Below are positions 8,810 to 18,745 of a stretch of 64,000 bases of DNA, one piece after another; position 1 is the first letter of the stretch; each line of letters opens with the position of its first letter. The notes beneath the pieces are model-generated. The model searched no databases. It worked only from the letters and a program-made list of their open reading frames with translations, and was not told where the DNA came from. The stretch is from an uncultured Alistipes sp. (lineage in GTDB: Bacteria > Bacteroidota > Bacteroidia > Bacteroidales > UBA932), in assembly GCA_900544175.1 (NCBI GenBank), contig UQUN01000005.1:42563-106562 (forward strand), in the 5' to 3' direction. The position numbers were made by a program, and so were the translations under genes.

Positions 8810-9670
8810 ATGGAATATATAGAGGTTTCGATAGGCATCACCCCTTTCAAGGAGGAGTATGCGGAAATCCTGACTGCGGAAATAGACAGTCTCGGTTTCG
8901 AGAGCTATCTCACCGAGGAACCGTACCTGAAAGCCTACATACCTAAAGACCTGTTCAGCGAGCCGCACCTGAAAACCGTACTCAGCCTCATACCGGAGAC
9001 CGAGTTCAAGGTCCGCTACAATCTTTCCCTGATACCGGAGCAGAACTGGAACGCATTGTGGGAATCCTCGTTCGAACCGGTGGTCATAGACGGACGGTGT
9101 ACGGTAAAGGCTTCATTCCACAAAGGTCTGCGCAGGACGAAATACACCATAGTCATAGATCCCAGGATGGCTTTCGGCACAGGACATCACCAGACCACTT
9201 CTTTGATTATAAGAAGCATGATGCAGTCCGAAAATGAGATACGCGGCAAGCAGGTACTGGACATGGGCTGCGGTACAGGCATACTGTCGATACTGGCGGC
9301 AAAAATGAAAGCCGCCGTTCCCGTCCATGCCATCGACATTGATCCCGTAGCGGTAAGCTCCGCAAAAGAGAACGCCGTCCGCAACCGGGCCGGAGACCGC
9401 ATCAGGACACTCTGCGGAGACGCATCCCTCATACAGGCAGGCAAATACGACCTGATCATAGCCAATATCAACCGCAATATAATCCTCGAGGATCTGGCCA
9501 CGTATTCCAGAGGACTGCGTCCGGACGGCATGCTCATCACAAGCGGCTTCTACGAGGAAGACTGCGCCATGATCGAGGCAGAGGCGGCAAGACAAGGTCT
9601 GGAGCGTATCAGTTCCGACAGCATGGAACGCTGGGCCACAGTCACATTCAGAAAGACATCGAATTTATAA
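8810..9670 (+). CDS. prmA: Ribosomal protein L11 methyltransferase
   Basis: The start at 8810 gives 286 residues (MEYIEVSIGITPFKEEY). An upstream ATG at 8759 would lie inside tpiA and is rejected. The N-terminal substrate-recognition domain is followed by a class I SAM-binding fold with VLDMGCGTGILSILAAK (motif I, about residues 153-169) and NINRNI, the Asn-rich catalytic-like motif typical of PrmA. The segment MAFGTGHHQTT is also a PrmA signature. It trimethylates L11 at several positions. It sits in tpiA-prmA. Confidence 0.95.
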   Translation: MEYIEVSIGITPFKEEYAEILTAEIDSLGFESYLTEEPYLKAYIPKDLFSEPHLKTVLSLIPETEFKVRYNLSLIPEQNWNALWESSFEPVVIDGRCTVKASFHKGLRRTKYTIVIDPRMAFGTGHHQTTSLIIRSMMQSENEIRGKQVLDMGCGTGILSILAAKMKAAVPVHAIDIDPVAVSSAKENAVRNRAGDRIRTLCGDASLIQAGKYDLIIANINRNIILEDLATYSRGLRPDGMLITSGFYEEDCAMIEAEAARQGLERISSDSMERWATVTFRKTSNL

Positions 9671-9689
9671 CAATCAATCAAAGAACAAT

Positions 9690-12600
9690 ATGAAAAGAAT
9701 ATTCTACCTGATGCTGTCCGCATTCCTGGCACTTCCGTTGCAGGCGGTGACATCACAGCTGCATGCCGGCCCAGTACACGGACCGGAGACTCCGCTCTGG
9801 ATGAGATACCCTAGGATCTCTCCCGACGGCAGCAAAATAGCATTCTCTTACCAAGGTGACATCTACTATGTAAGCACAGACGGAGGCGAAGCAGTCAGAC
9901 TTACAGCCACGGACGACTACGAGTCGCAGCCGGTATGGTCCAACGACAGCCGTACCATAGCTTTCGTCTCAGACCGGTTCGGAGGGATGGACATATTCAC
10001 CACGAGCATTGAAGGAGGCAAAGCCACCAGAGTCACCACGCACTCCGGTACGGAGACTCCCCTGGCGTTCTCTCCTGACGACAAGTACATATACTTCTCG
10101 GCCACCATTCAGGACCCGGCATCCAGTGCCATGTGGTCCGCATCCTGGATGACTGAGCTCTATCGTGTCAAGGCCGAAGGAGGCCGTCCTGAGCAGATAA
10201 CCGCCACACCTGTCTGCTCCATCAGTTTCGATGAGGACGGAGAGTCTTTCCTGTACTACGACCGCACAGGCAGCGAGAATATCTGGAGAAAGCACCACAC
10301 ATCGTCCGTCGCCCGCAACATATTCTACTACAATGCCGCTGACGGAACGCACACGCAGATAACCATGAACCCGGGAGAAGACCGCGACCCCATATTCCTC
10401 AATGACGGCAGCATGGTGTTTCTCAGCGAGAGGGACGGAGGCTCTTTCAACATATACAAAGCGCCTGTCGATGACGCAGACAATGCTGTGGCCCTCACTT
10501 CATTCAAGAAACATCCGGTCCGATTCCTAAGCATGTCCGGCAATGGTACACTCTGCTTCGGTTACCATGGGGAGATATACACCATGCCCATGGACGGGAA
10601 ACCGTCCAAGGTGGATGTCAGAGTCGTGAATGACAACCTCAACCATCCAGACAACATTCATTTGGGAAGCGTTTCTGAGATGGTTTTCTCCGAAGACGGA
10701 AAAGAGATAGTACTGCTGAGCCGAGGAGAAGTATTCGCCACTACAGGCGAGTACAGCACCACAAAACAGATTACCGGAACGGCCGCTGCCGAACAGGGAA
10801 TCACCATTTCCCCTGACGGCAAGACCATAGTATATGCCTCAGAAAGGGACGGCTGCTGGAATCTCTACAAAGCCACCATGGAAAGAGAGGACGAGTTGCA
10901 TTTCGCATACGCCACTCTCATAAACGAGGAGCCATTGCTCAAGAATGACGGAAACGAACGCACCTACCCTGCCTTCTCTCCCGACGGGAAGGAAGTTGCG
11001 TTCATAGAGAACCGCAACATACTCAAGGTCCTCAACATAGAGAGCGGGAAGGTTCGTCAGATCACGGACGGCACCCAGCACTACGGAGAATTCCAGTACA
11101 GCTGGTCGCCTGACGGCAAATGGTTCGCACTCACGTTAATAACCAACAGGCGTGATCCATACAGCGATATCGGCATAGTATCCGCAGTGAACGGAGGAAA
11201 GATCCATAATGTCACCAACAGCGGATACATTGACCACTCTCCGCAGTGGGCAATGGACGGCAATGCCATAATATTCATCTCCAACAGACTGGGCTTGCGC
11301 TCACACGCCTCATGGGGCAGTCAGGATGATGTTTTCATAGCCTTCATGAACCGCGACACCTACGACAGATTCAACATGAGCGAAGAGGAATACGCCCTCT
11401 ATAAGGAGAAGGAAGAGGCAGCAGAGAAGAAGGCCAAGGAAAATGAAAAAGCCGACAAGAAAGATGATTCGGATGAAGCCGGAAAGGATGATGATGCTGA
11501 TAAGGACATTGAAATCGACTTCGACGGCATTGAGGACCGCATCATGCGCCTTACCCCCATGTCTTCCACACTCGCTGCCGCAGTTCTGACAAAAGACGGA
11601 GAGCATCTCTATTTCCTGAGTGCGTTCGAGGAAGGATTCGACCTCTGGGAGGCAGAGACCCGCACCGGAAGCATCTCCCTGCTCAAGAAACTGAACACCT
11701 CCTATGCATCCCTGTACTTTGACAAGGATGAGAAAAACCTGTACATCCTCGGATACAGGCCGCAGATCATGAACATGGGAAGCAAGCAGGTGAAGCCTGT
11801 GAACTTCAACATGCAGATGGAACTGGACCGGGCCGCCGAGAGAGCGTACATGTTCGACCATGTGTTCAGGCAGGAAGAAAAGAAATTCTACACCGATACA
11901 TATCACGGTGTCGATCTGGAGCAGCTGCGCAAGGACTATCTGCCTTTCGTTGGACATATCAACAACAATTATGACTTTTCCGAGATGCTTTCCGAAATAC
12001 TCGGTGAGCTGAATGTGTCCCATACTGGTTCCGGATACAGCGGACGCAGGGCAGAAAAAGTGACCCCGGCCCTCGGTCTGCTGTTCGACCTCAAGTACAC
12101 CGGTGACGGCCTGCGCATAGATGAAGTGCTTGACCCGGGACCGTTCTCAGTCTCCGGCTCAAAAGTAAAAGCCGGAACCATACTTGAAAAAATCGACGGT
12201 CAGGAGATCAAGGCCGGCGAGGACTGGTTCCCTCTCATCAACGGCAAGCAGGGCGACCAGGTACTGTTCTCATTCTACGATCCTTCCACCAAGGAGCACT
12301 GGGAGGAAGCGGCCAAACCGATATCCAGCTATGCACAGAACGAGCTTCTGTACCGGAGATGGGTCAAGAGCCGCGCCAAGGAAGTTGACAGTCTCTCAGG
12401 AGGACGGCTCGGCTACGTGCATATCCGCACTATGGCTGACGAGAGCTACCGTGACGTCTATGCAGACATACTCGGAAGATACAATCTGCGCGACGGCATT
12501 GTAATTGACACCCGTCATAACGGAGGCGGCCGCCTGCATGAAGACATCGAGATACTGTTCAGCGGAAAGAAGTACCTCGAGCAGGTAATTCAGGGCACGG

Positions 12601-12974
12601 TTGTATGCGACATGCCGTCACGCCGTTACAACAAGCACTCCATCATGCTGGTGAGCGAAGACAACTACTCCAATGCCCACGGGACACCCTGGGTTTACCA
12701 GCATCAGGGTATCGGCTCCATAGTCGGCATGCCAGTTCCCGGTACAATGACTTCAGTCAACTGGGAGACCCTGCAGGATCCCACAATGTACTTCGGAATC
12801 CCCGTCATCGGATACCGTACACGCGACGGACACTATCTGGAGAACTCACAGTTGGAACCTGATTTCAAGGTCCGCAACAAACCGGAAGAGACAGTTCTCG
12901 GCCGCGATGAGCAACTTGAAGTAGCGGTACGCGAGCTTCTCAAGCAGATAGACGCGGACACGGACCGCTGGTAG
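9690..12974 (+). CDS. Tricorn-like secreted S41 peptidase with beta-propeller repeats
   Basis: 1094 residues with a signal peptide (MKRIFYLMLSAFLALPLQA). Residues about 35-560 hold repeated PD40/WD40-like blades of the type 'ISPDGSKIAFSY', 'FSPDDKYIYFS' and 'WSPDGKWFAL', forming one or two propellers. A highly charged Lys/Asp/Glu linker follows (about 565-610), then the tricorn-core region, a PDZ-like segment (about 785-850) and a C-terminal S41 domain with GYVHIRTM, DTRHNGGG and a candidate Ser nucleophile in SEDNYSNAHG. The family cuts oligopeptides. A periplasmic location is inferred from the signal. It begins 19 nt after prmA and ends before a strong terminator. The substrate is unknown. 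Confidence 0.92.
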   Translation: MKRIFYLMLSAFLALPLQAVTSQLHAGPVHGPETPLWMRYPRISPDGSKIAFSYQGDIYYVSTDGGEAVRLTATDDYESQPVWSNDSRTIAFVSDRFGGMDIFTTSIEGGKATRVTTHSGTETPLAFSPDDKYIYFSATIQDPASSAMWSASWMTELYRVKAEGGRPEQITATPVCSISFDEDGESFLYYDRTGSENIWRKHHTSSVARNIFYYNAADGTHTQITMNPGEDRDPIFLNDGSMVFLSERDGGSFNIYKAPVDDADNAVALTSFKKHPVRFLSMSGNGTLCFGYHGEIYTMPMDGKPSKVDVRVVNDNLNHPDNIHLGSVSEMVFSEDGKEIVLLSRGEVFATTGEYSTTKQITGTAAAEQGITISPDGKTIVYASERDGCWNLYKATMEREDELHFAYATLINEEPLLKNDGNERTYPAFSPDGKEVAFIENRNILKVLNIESGKVRQITDGTQHYGEFQYSWSPDGKWFALTLITNRRDPYSDIGIVSAVNGGKIHNVTNSGYIDHSPQWAMDGNAIIFISNRLGLRSHASWGSQDDVFIAFMNRDTYDRFNMSEEEYALYKEKEEAAEKKAKENEKADKKDDSDEAGKDDDADKDIEIDFDGIEDRIMRLTPMSSTLAAAVLTKDGEHLYFLSAFEEGFDLWEAETRTGSISLLKKLNTSYASLYFDKDEKNLYILGYRPQIMNMGSKQVKPVNFNMQMELDRAAERAYMFDHVFRQEEKKFYTDTYHGVDLEQLRKDYLPFVGHINNNYDFSEMLSEILGELNVSHTGSGYSGRRAEKVTPALGLLFDLKYTGDGLRIDEVLDPGPFSVSGSKVKAGTILEKIDGQEIKAGEDWFPLINGKQGDQVLFSFYDPSTKEHWEEAAKPISSYAQNELLYRRWVKSRAKEVDSLSGGRLGYVHIRTMADESYRDVYADILGRYNLRDGIVIDTRHNGGGRLHEDIEILFSGKKYLEQVIQGTVVCDMPSRRYNKHSIMLVSEDNYSNAHGTPWVYQHQGIGSIVGMPVPGTMTSVNWETLQDPTMYFGIPVIGYRTRDGHYLENSQLEPDFKVRNKPEETVLGRDEQLEVAVRELLKQIDADTDRW

Positions 12975-13008
12975 AGATTACGGAGACGCGACATAAAACT
13001 CTCAGACA

Positions 13009-13044
13009 ATCCGGAACGGGTATATCTTCTGTTCCGGATTTTTT
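13009..13044 (+). terminator. Intrinsic terminator after the Tricorn-like protease
   Basis: ATCCGGAAC (13009-13017) pairs perfectly with GTTCCGGAT (13031-13039), followed by five T. It ends the tpiA-prmA-protease unit. Confidence 0.85.
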
Positions 13045-13076
13045 ACAGATTCTTGGTATGTAAGAATAAATTATAT

Positions 13077-13084
13077 TATCTTTG
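13077..13084 (+). promoter_or_regulatory. -7 box TATCTTTG for tRNA-Leu
   Basis: TATCTTTG lies 10 nt before the mature tRNA 5' end, with a TTGG about 21 nt further upstream (13053-13056). The placement fits a short-leader tRNA promoter. Confidence 0.65.
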
Positions 13085-13094
13085 CTGTCTGTTC

Positions 13095-13176
13095 GCGGGC
13101 GTGTTGTAATTGGTAGCCAAGCCAGACTTAGGATCTGGTGCCGCAAGGCGTGGGGGTTCGAGTCCCTTCGCCCGCA
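13095..13176 (+). tRNA. tRNA-Leu (anticodon TAG)
   Basis: The acceptor stem GCGGGCG (13095-13101) pairs with CGCCCGC (13169-13175), discriminator A at 13176. The anticodon stem CCAGA/TCTGG encloses the loop CTTAGGA, with anticodon TAG at 13129-13131, reading CUA. The long variable arm GCC-GCAA-GGC (class II) and the T-loop TTCGAGT confirm a leucine tRNA. No CCA is encoded. No integrase or att repeat is seen beside it. Confidence 0.95.
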
Positions 13177-13292
13177 CACTCTGAGATTGAGGATACTGAT
13201 ACCGGGTGTCACTTTCATCACCCTTCATCACCAGCAGCACCCGGCATCAGTTATCTCGGTGTCCGACTGACTCATAAATCCGCACTTGATAT

Positions 13293-14072
13293 ATGAAAGA
13301 TTTCAAAGTCATCGCAATGATACCGGCCCGGTACGGATCATCCAGGCTTCCTGGCAAGATGCTTTTGCACCTTGGTGGCAGACCGCTCATTACCAGGACT
13401 TGCGAGGCAGCACTGTCCACAGGCCTGTTCTCGGATGTTTATGTGGTGACCGATGACGTCAGGATATGCGATGCGGTCAGGAACACGGGTGCCATGTGCG
13501 TCATGAGCTCCTGCGGGCACGCCACCGGAAGCGACCGCATAGCCGAGGCAGTCAGGGACATAGACTGTTCCATTGTCGTAAACATTCAGGGGGATGAGCC
13601 GTTCACAAACCGCAACACAATAGAAAAAGTCCTTACTCCTATGATAGAGGATGCGGAAGGGAGGATAGACTTGTGCACTCTGAAAGAAAGAATGGAAGAC
13701 TGGGATGAAATCAGCAGTCCTGACAACGTCAAGGTCATAACCGACAAGGACGGATTCGCCATATATTTTTCCAGAAGCCCGATTCCGTACCCGAGAGATC
13801 CGGACAGCGGAGCCGCATATTACCGCCATATAGGCATATACGCATTCAGAAAAGAGACTTTACTGATGTTTCCACAGTTACCGATGCGTCAGAACGAGGC
13901 TGCCGAGAAAATAGAGTGCCTGCGGTTTCTGGAACATGGCAAGCGGATCAAGGTAGAGGAGACCGACGGAATGCAGGTATCCATAGACACACAGGCTGAT
14001 CTCGACAAGGCTGAAAAGATATTGGCTTCAATGGAATCAGTACACCGGGATTCCGTCGCAGTCAAACTATAA
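13293..14072 (+). CDS. kdsB: 3-deoxy-manno-octulosonate cytidylyltransferase
   Basis: 259 residues. The nucleotidyltransferase signature IPARYGSSRLPGK lies at residues 10-22, HATGSDRIAEA near 76-86, and the metal- and sugar-binding NIQGDEPF near 99-106. It activates Kdo with CTP for lipopolysaccharide core or lipid A assembly in the cytoplasm. It stands alone between tRNA-Leu and a terminator. No Bacteroidota promoter box is obvious in the 116 nt upstream, so it may be read through from the tRNA. Confidence 0.97.
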   Translation: MKDFKVIAMIPARYGSSRLPGKMLLHLGGRPLITRTCEAALSTGLFSDVYVVTDDVRICDAVRNTGAMCVMSSCGHATGSDRIAEAVRDIDCSIVVNIQGDEPFTNRNTIEKVLTPMIEDAEGRIDLCTLKERMEDWDEISSPDNVKVITDKDGFAIYFSRSPIPYPRDPDSGAAYYRHIGIYAFRKETLLMFPQLPMRQNEAAEKIECLRFLEHGKRIKVEETDGMQVSIDTQADLDKAEKILASMESVHRDSVAVKL

Positions 14073-14108
14073 AGGAGGCCGGCTTCCAACGAAGCCACAG
14101 CCTCCTTT
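14071..14108. terminator. Terminator hairpin between kdsB and the aminotransferase
   Basis: AAAGGAGGC (14071-14079) pairs with GCCTCCTTT (14100-14108), with an inner GGCTTC/GAAGCC. A-rich and T-rich flanks let it work for both convergent genes. It overlaps the last two bases of kdsB. Confidence 0.75.
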
Positions 14109-14159
14109 TCCATTATCACGAGTCGTGGTCAAGCACATCCACGACCTGCAGGAATCAGA

Positions 14160-15356
14160 CTATTTCTTACTGTCCATCAGTTTGCGGATGGCGCTGCCCA
14201 GTCTCTTCACGCCCTCGAGCATGTCCTCGTCGCTGACGTAGGAGAAGTTCAGACGCATGGTGTTCTGGCCGGTACCGTCGCAGAAGAAGACCTCACCGAT
14301 AACGAATGCCACGTTCTCCTTGATGGCTACATCAAAGAGTTCTTTCGCATCCATACCCTCCGGCATGGAAACAAGCAGGAACAGACCGCCTTCGGGCCTT
14401 GTCCAGGTAACTCCCTCTGGCATGTACTCTGTCAGATACTTGTGCATCAGGTCTCTCTTATGACGGTAGAGGTCGATGGTGGTCTGGAGGTTCTTGTCAT
14501 AGTAACCTTTCTCCATGTAAAGCGCGGCCACTTCCTGGTTGAGTATAGGGGTGCAGAGGTCAGCTGACTGCTTGGCCACGATAAGACGGCCGATAATCTC
14601 CTCTGGAGCGAGAACCCATCCCAGACGGAAACCGGGCACGAATGTCTTGGAGAATGTACCGAGCAGCACAACTCTCTCGGGTGCCATGGAGTACATGGTC
14701 GGGTAGGACTCACCTTCATAGCGGAGCTCCTTGTAAGGGCTGTCCTCGATGATGATCAGGTCGTGTCTGCGTGCGACATCGATAATCTCCTGACGTCTCT
14801 TAAGGTCCATTGTCACTCCTGTAGGATTCTGGAAGTCAGGGATTGCGTAAATGAACTTCGGCTTCTGTCCTACCGAGCAGAGAGCCGAAACGACAGCCTC
14901 GGCCTCCTCGTCGTGACGGATGCCTACGGGACGGCCCTGATAGGACCAGATGGCCTGAAGGGCACCCATATATGAAGGCAGACCGCAGAGAACAGTATCA
15001 CCGGGATTGATGAAAATTCTGGAAATGAGGTCGAGGGCCTGCTGTGATGCAGTGGTGATGAGGATGTTGTCAATACCCACCTTTACTCCCTCCTTCTCGT
15101 ATTTCTTCGCAATCTGCTTTCTCAGAGCTACGCTTCCCTCAGTAGAGCCGTACTGGAGAACCTGTGCCGGCCTCTCGTCCAGCAGCTCATTTATTATTTC
15201 CCTCAGATTGTCTACAGGAAATGTCTTGGCATTGGGGAAACCGCCGCCGAAAGATATGATCTCGGGCCTGTTGGCCACCTTCAGAAGGTCGCGGATAGCT
15301 GACCTTCTCATGCTCTTAGCATTGTCTGATAAAAAGTTTGTAAGATCAAGTGCCAT
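14160..15356 (-). CDS. PLP-dependent aminotransferase (2-aminoadipate/LysN-like, class I/II)
   Basis: The start at 15354-15356 gives 398 residues (MALDLTNFLSDNAKS). Seven extra upstream codons are possible but lie in an AT-rich leader. Fold-type I features: SFGGGFPNAKTFP near the N-terminus, NPTGVTM, the Schiff-base Lys in GTFSKTFVPGFRLGW, and the C-terminal Arg region NTMRLNFSY. This set matches the LysN/kynurenine-aminotransferase-II branch and the aminotransferase half of MocR proteins, without the DNA-binding half. A role in aromatic, branched-chain or 2-aminoadipate transamination is likely, but the substrate cannot be told from sequence. Codon and motif quality are normal. Confidence 0.93.
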   Translation of the reverse strand: MALDLTNFLSDNAKSMRRSAIRDLLKVANRPEIISFGGGFPNAKTFPVDNLREIINELLDERPAQVLQYGSTEGSVALRKQIAKKYEKEGVKVGIDNILITTASQQALDLISRIFINPGDTVLCGLPSYMGALQAIWSYQGRPVGIRHDEEAEAVVSALCSVGQKPKFIYAIPDFQNPTGVTMDLKRRQEIIDVARRHDLIIIEDSPYKELRYEGESYPTMYSMAPERVVLLGTFSKTFVPGFRLGWVLAPEEIIGRLIVAKQSADLCTPILNQEVAALYMEKGYYDKNLQTTIDLYRHKRDLMHKYLTEYMPEGVTWTRPEGGLFLLVSMPEGMDAKELFDVAIKENVAFVIGEVFFCDGTGQNTMRLNFSYVSDEDMLEGVKRLGSAIRKLMDSKK

Positions 15357-15537
15357 AGTATAGTTATTAATGTTCAATATTTTCTATCCTACAAAATTAG
15401 GCAATTTATAATTAAAACCAAAGATAAAGTTAAAATTTTTAACCTTGACCGAATCACAACGACTACGTTCTGTCCCACACCTACAGCACTGTCACCGCAA
15501 TGATGTCCTGACATGAAAGACTTTCCAAAATTATTAC

Positions 15538-15545
15538 TATCTTTG
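15538..15545 (+). promoter_or_regulatory. -7 box TATCTTTG for queD-polA
   Basis: TATCTTTG lies 36 nt before the queD ATG at 15582. An in-frame ATG at 15513 is upstream of this box, which decides against that longer start. Confidence 0.7.
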
Positions 15546-15581
15546 AAAGTTGTACCATCTGCAACAGCTTATTATTTTAGT

Positions 15582-16025
15582 ATGCCGACACTGAGACTGA
15601 CAAAGGAATTCCGCTTCGAGGGGGCACATGCCCTGACCGGATATGACGGTAAATGCAGACACATACACGGGCACTCCTATATATTATATGTCACCGTGAA
15701 AGGCCGTCCGGCCAATCCTGACGGCACTCCGAAAGCCGGAATGCTCATCGACTTCACCGACCTGAAGAAGATCGTCAATGAGAACATAACAGACAGATTT
15801 GACCACACTCTTATACTTCGGGACACCGCTCCTATCTCTTCAGACATTGCTGATGCATACGGACGGGTCATGATTGTTCCGTTCCAGCCCACATGCGAGA
15901 ACTTAGTATCCTATTTCGCGGAAATTATCCGCAAGGCTCTTCCGGAAGGCGTCAGCCTCCACTCCCTGCGCCTCCACGAAACAGCCACTTCCTTCGTGGA
16001 GTGGTTCGAAAGCGACAACGACTGA
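15582..16025 (+). CDS. queD: 6-carboxy-5,6,7,8-tetrahydropterin synthase (QueD/PTPS)
   Basis: 147 residues from the ATG at 15582. The zinc-binding histidines lie in FEGAHAL and in HIHGHSY, the catalytic Cys in KCRHIHG, and the C-terminal LHETATSFVEW carries the conserved His and Glu. It makes the pterin intermediate of queuosine (7-deazaguanine) biosynthesis from dihydroneopterin triphosphate. polA begins 15 nt downstream, so the two are probably co-transcribed, with no functional link known. Other queuosine genes are not in the window. Confidence 0.94.
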   Translation: MPTLRLTKEFRFEGAHALTGYDGKCRHIHGHSYILYVTVKGRPANPDGTPKAGMLIDFTDLKKIVNENITDRFDHTLILRDTAPISSDIADAYGRVMIVPFQPTCENLVSYFAEIIRKALPEGVSLHSLRLHETATSFVEWFESDND

Positions 16026-16040
16026 CAAGAACACCTGACT

Positions 16041-18737
16041 ATGGGCAACAGACTATTTATCATAGACGGCCACGCGCTGATGTTCAAGATGTACTATGCC
16101 TTCATACGCCGACCTATGGTCAACTCCAAGGGTATGGACACATCCGTGATCTTCGGATTCTCCAGATACCTCCTGGACCTGATTGCAAGAGAGAAACCAT
16201 CACATCTGGCTGTGGCCTTCGACCCGCCGTGCAGGACATTCAGGCATGAAGCATACCCGGAGTACAAAGCCAACAGAAGCGCCACTCCGGAAGTCATAAA
16301 GGAGTCCGTCGGTCCCATTACGGAGATTGTCCGTTCACTCGGCATCCCGGTAGTGGAAATCCCCGGTTTCGAGGCAGACGATGTCATAGGATCCATGGCC
16401 GTGAGATGGAGCAAAGAAGGATTCGACGTATATATGGTTTCCCCGGACAAGGACCTCGGCCAGCTTATATCAGACCACGTCTATCAGATCAAGCCGGGCA
16501 AGGGCGGCTCCGAGGACGAAGTGGTGGACACGCAGTCCATCTGCGGAAAATTCGGTATACAGTCGCCGGCACAGGTAATAGATATCCTCGCCATCTGGGG
16601 TGACACGTCTGACAATGTGCCAGGCGTAAAAGGCATCGGAGAGGTAGGTGCCAGAAAACTCATAAGCAAGTACGGCACAGTAGAGGATGTGATACGGAAT
16701 CTGGACCAGCTTCCTGCAAAGCAGGCCGCTGCCATGAGGGAGGCCGCTCCACACCTGGAGATGAGCAAGTTTCTGGTAACCATAAAGACAGATGTGGATA
16801 CAGGATGTACCGAAAGGGACCTCCGGTTGGAGATAACGGACGCATCGAAGGCAGCCGGACTCTTTGCCACATACGAATGTCCGTCCCTGCTAGCCCTTCT
16901 GCCTGCGGCACACGGCACGCGGCTTTCCGAGACAGAGGAGCCTGGAACACAAAGACCCGCCTGCTGGTTTCCCGAAACTGATCTGCCGCACATGACAGAA
17001 CTTGTCAAAGCCGCCGGGAACATGGCCCTGATAATAGACGAGAAGACAGGACCCCAACAGGACAGACGCTGCAGATGCTGGATATCCGCTCCTGGAACGG
17101 ACGGCACCCCATCCCCCGTGTTCCGGACCGATGATCCTGACCATCTGCGAAGTCTGCTTGAAGACAGTTCCATAACCAAGACGGGCTGCCATCTGAAACA
17201 GTACATAAATATACTGCGGGGACACGGCATCAGCCTGAACGGACCGCTCGCCGACATAGAACTGATGCACTACATCATCAACCCCGAGACATCCCACAGG
17301 ATAGAAACCCTGGTACCTGCATTTTTAGGAACAGACCTGGCAGCCTGCCGGAACCGGACAGACAGTCCGGAACATGACGATCCGGATCTTTTCTCACAGG
17401 CCGGGGAACAGGAAAGCGGAAGCACGGCCGATTACAGCAATTCCGCAGACGTATCACTGCTCATACCGCTGTTCGACGCTGTGAGAGCAAGCGGAGACCC
17501 GTCCTGCTGGAAAATCTACCGGGAGATAGAGATGCCGCTGCTGCGCGTACTTTCCGACATGGAGTACACCGGAGTAAGAATAGATACAGGAATGCTGTCG
17601 GCATACGGTCACGAACTCGGCAAAGAGCTGACTGTCATAGAGGACCGAATAAGAGCAGAAACCGGAGAGCCGGCTCTCAACATATCCTCCCCGCTGCAGC
17701 TGGGCAATGTGCTGTTCGGAAAAATGAACATAGACCCGAAAGCCAAGAAGAACAAAAAAGGGAACTGGTCCACTGACGAGGAAACCCTTGCAGCACTGAA
17801 AGACAAGCATCCTGTGGTCGAGGACATATTGAAGTTCAGGGCCGTCAAGAAGATAATATCCACATACATCGAGCCGTTCCCGTCTTTGATAGATCCGCGC
17901 GACGGAAGAGTACACACCACCTTCAACCAGACTCTTACAGCGACAGGCAGACTGAGTTCCACACATCCGAATCTGCAGAACATCCCCATACGCACGGAGA
18001 TGGGCCGGGAGATCCGCAAGGCATTCGTCCCGTCAAAACCGGGAAATGTCATCATCTCGGCGGACTATTCCCAGATAGAGCTACGCCTTATGGCCTCGAT
18101 AAGCGGAGACCGGGACATGATAGAAGCATTCAGACAAGGGAGGGATATCCATACTGCCACCGCCGCCAAGATATTCAAAATAAGCGAGGACGATGTGACT
18201 CCGGAGCAACGGAGAAAAGCGAAGACCGCCAACTTCGGCATCATATACGGCATATCTGTCTTCGGACTGTCCCAGAGACTGGAAATACCGAGACAGGAAG
18301 CGAAAGAACTGATCGACGGCTATTTCACCCACTATCCTGCCATAGCTGAATACATGGAGAGGACAAAGGCCGAAGCAAGGGAACATGGTTATGTGTCCAC
18401 CATATTCGGAAGAAGAAGGTACATCAAGGACATCAACTCCCGCAATGCGACAGTACGGGGATTCGCGGAAAGGAATGCCATCAACGCTCCCATACAGGGC
18501 AGTGCCGCCGACATCATGAAAATAGCCATGAACAACATAGCCGCTGCCTTGAAAGCCGGTGGATTCCAGACGTCCATGATACTCCAGGTACACGACGAAC
18601 TGGTATTCGACGCACCGGAACAGGAGGCCGCGGAAGTCACGGGAATTGTAAAGGAGCTGATGGAAGGCGCGGCCAGCCTTGCAGTTCCGCTCACGGTCGA
18701 GTGCGGATGCGGCTCGAACTGGCTGGAAGCACATTGA
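16041..18737 (+). CDS. polA: DNA polymerase I, with a degenerate proofreading domain
   Basis: 898 residues. The N-terminal 5'-nuclease domain (about 1-290) has the acidic site FEADDVIGS and the helix-hairpin-helix GVKGIGEVGARKL. The polymerase domain has motif A SADYSQIELRLMAS, motif B RRKAKTANFGIIYG and motif C LQVHDELVFD. The middle 3'-5' exonuclease domain is present but its acids look lost: the expected DTE reads DEK in LIIDEKTG, the NLKxD position reads HLKQY, and the YxxxD before ADV reads DYSNS. Proofreading is therefore probably absent, as in Taq. It fills gaps and removes RNA primers. A sigma factor gene starts about 8 nt downstream. Confidence 0.97.
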   Translation: MGNRLFIIDGHALMFKMYYAFIRRPMVNSKGMDTSVIFGFSRYLLDLIAREKPSHLAVAFDPPCRTFRHEAYPEYKANRSATPEVIKESVGPITEIVRSLGIPVVEIPGFEADDVIGSMAVRWSKEGFDVYMVSPDKDLGQLISDHVYQIKPGKGGSEDEVVDTQSICGKFGIQSPAQVIDILAIWGDTSDNVPGVKGIGEVGARKLISKYGTVEDVIRNLDQLPAKQAAAMREAAPHLEMSKFLVTIKTDVDTGCTERDLRLEITDASKAAGLFATYECPSLLALLPAAHGTRLSETEEPGTQRPACWFPETDLPHMTELVKAAGNMALIIDEKTGPQQDRRCRCWISAPGTDGTPSPVFRTDDPDHLRSLLEDSSITKTGCHLKQYINILRGHGISLNGPLADIELMHYIINPETSHRIETLVPAFLGTDLAACRNRTDSPEHDDPDLFSQAGEQESGSTADYSNSADVSLLIPLFDAVRASGDPSCWKIYREIEMPLLRVLSDMEYTGVRIDTGMLSAYGHELGKELTVIEDRIRAETGEPALNISSPLQLGNVLFGKMNIDPKAKKNKKGNWSTDEETLAALKDKHPVVEDILKFRAVKKIISTYIEPFPSLIDPRDGRVHTTFNQTLTATGRLSSTHPNLQNIPIRTEMGREIRKAFVPSKPGNVIISADYSQIELRLMASISGDRDMIEAFRQGRDIHTATAAKIFKISEDDVTPEQRRKAKTANFGIIYGISVFGLSQRLEIPRQEAKELIDGYFTHYPAIAEYMERTKAEAREHGYVSTIFGRRRYIKDINSRNATVRGFAERNAINAPIQGSAADIMKIAMNNIAAALKAGGFQTSMILQVHDELVFDAPEQEAAEVTGIVKELMEGAASLAVPLTVECGCGSNWLEAH

Positions 18738-18745
18738 CACAGACG

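Noticed and set aside
13095..13176. tRNA-Leu as an integration site
   Set aside because: No integrase gene and no repeat of the tRNA 3' end was seen nearby; flanking genes are housekeeping.
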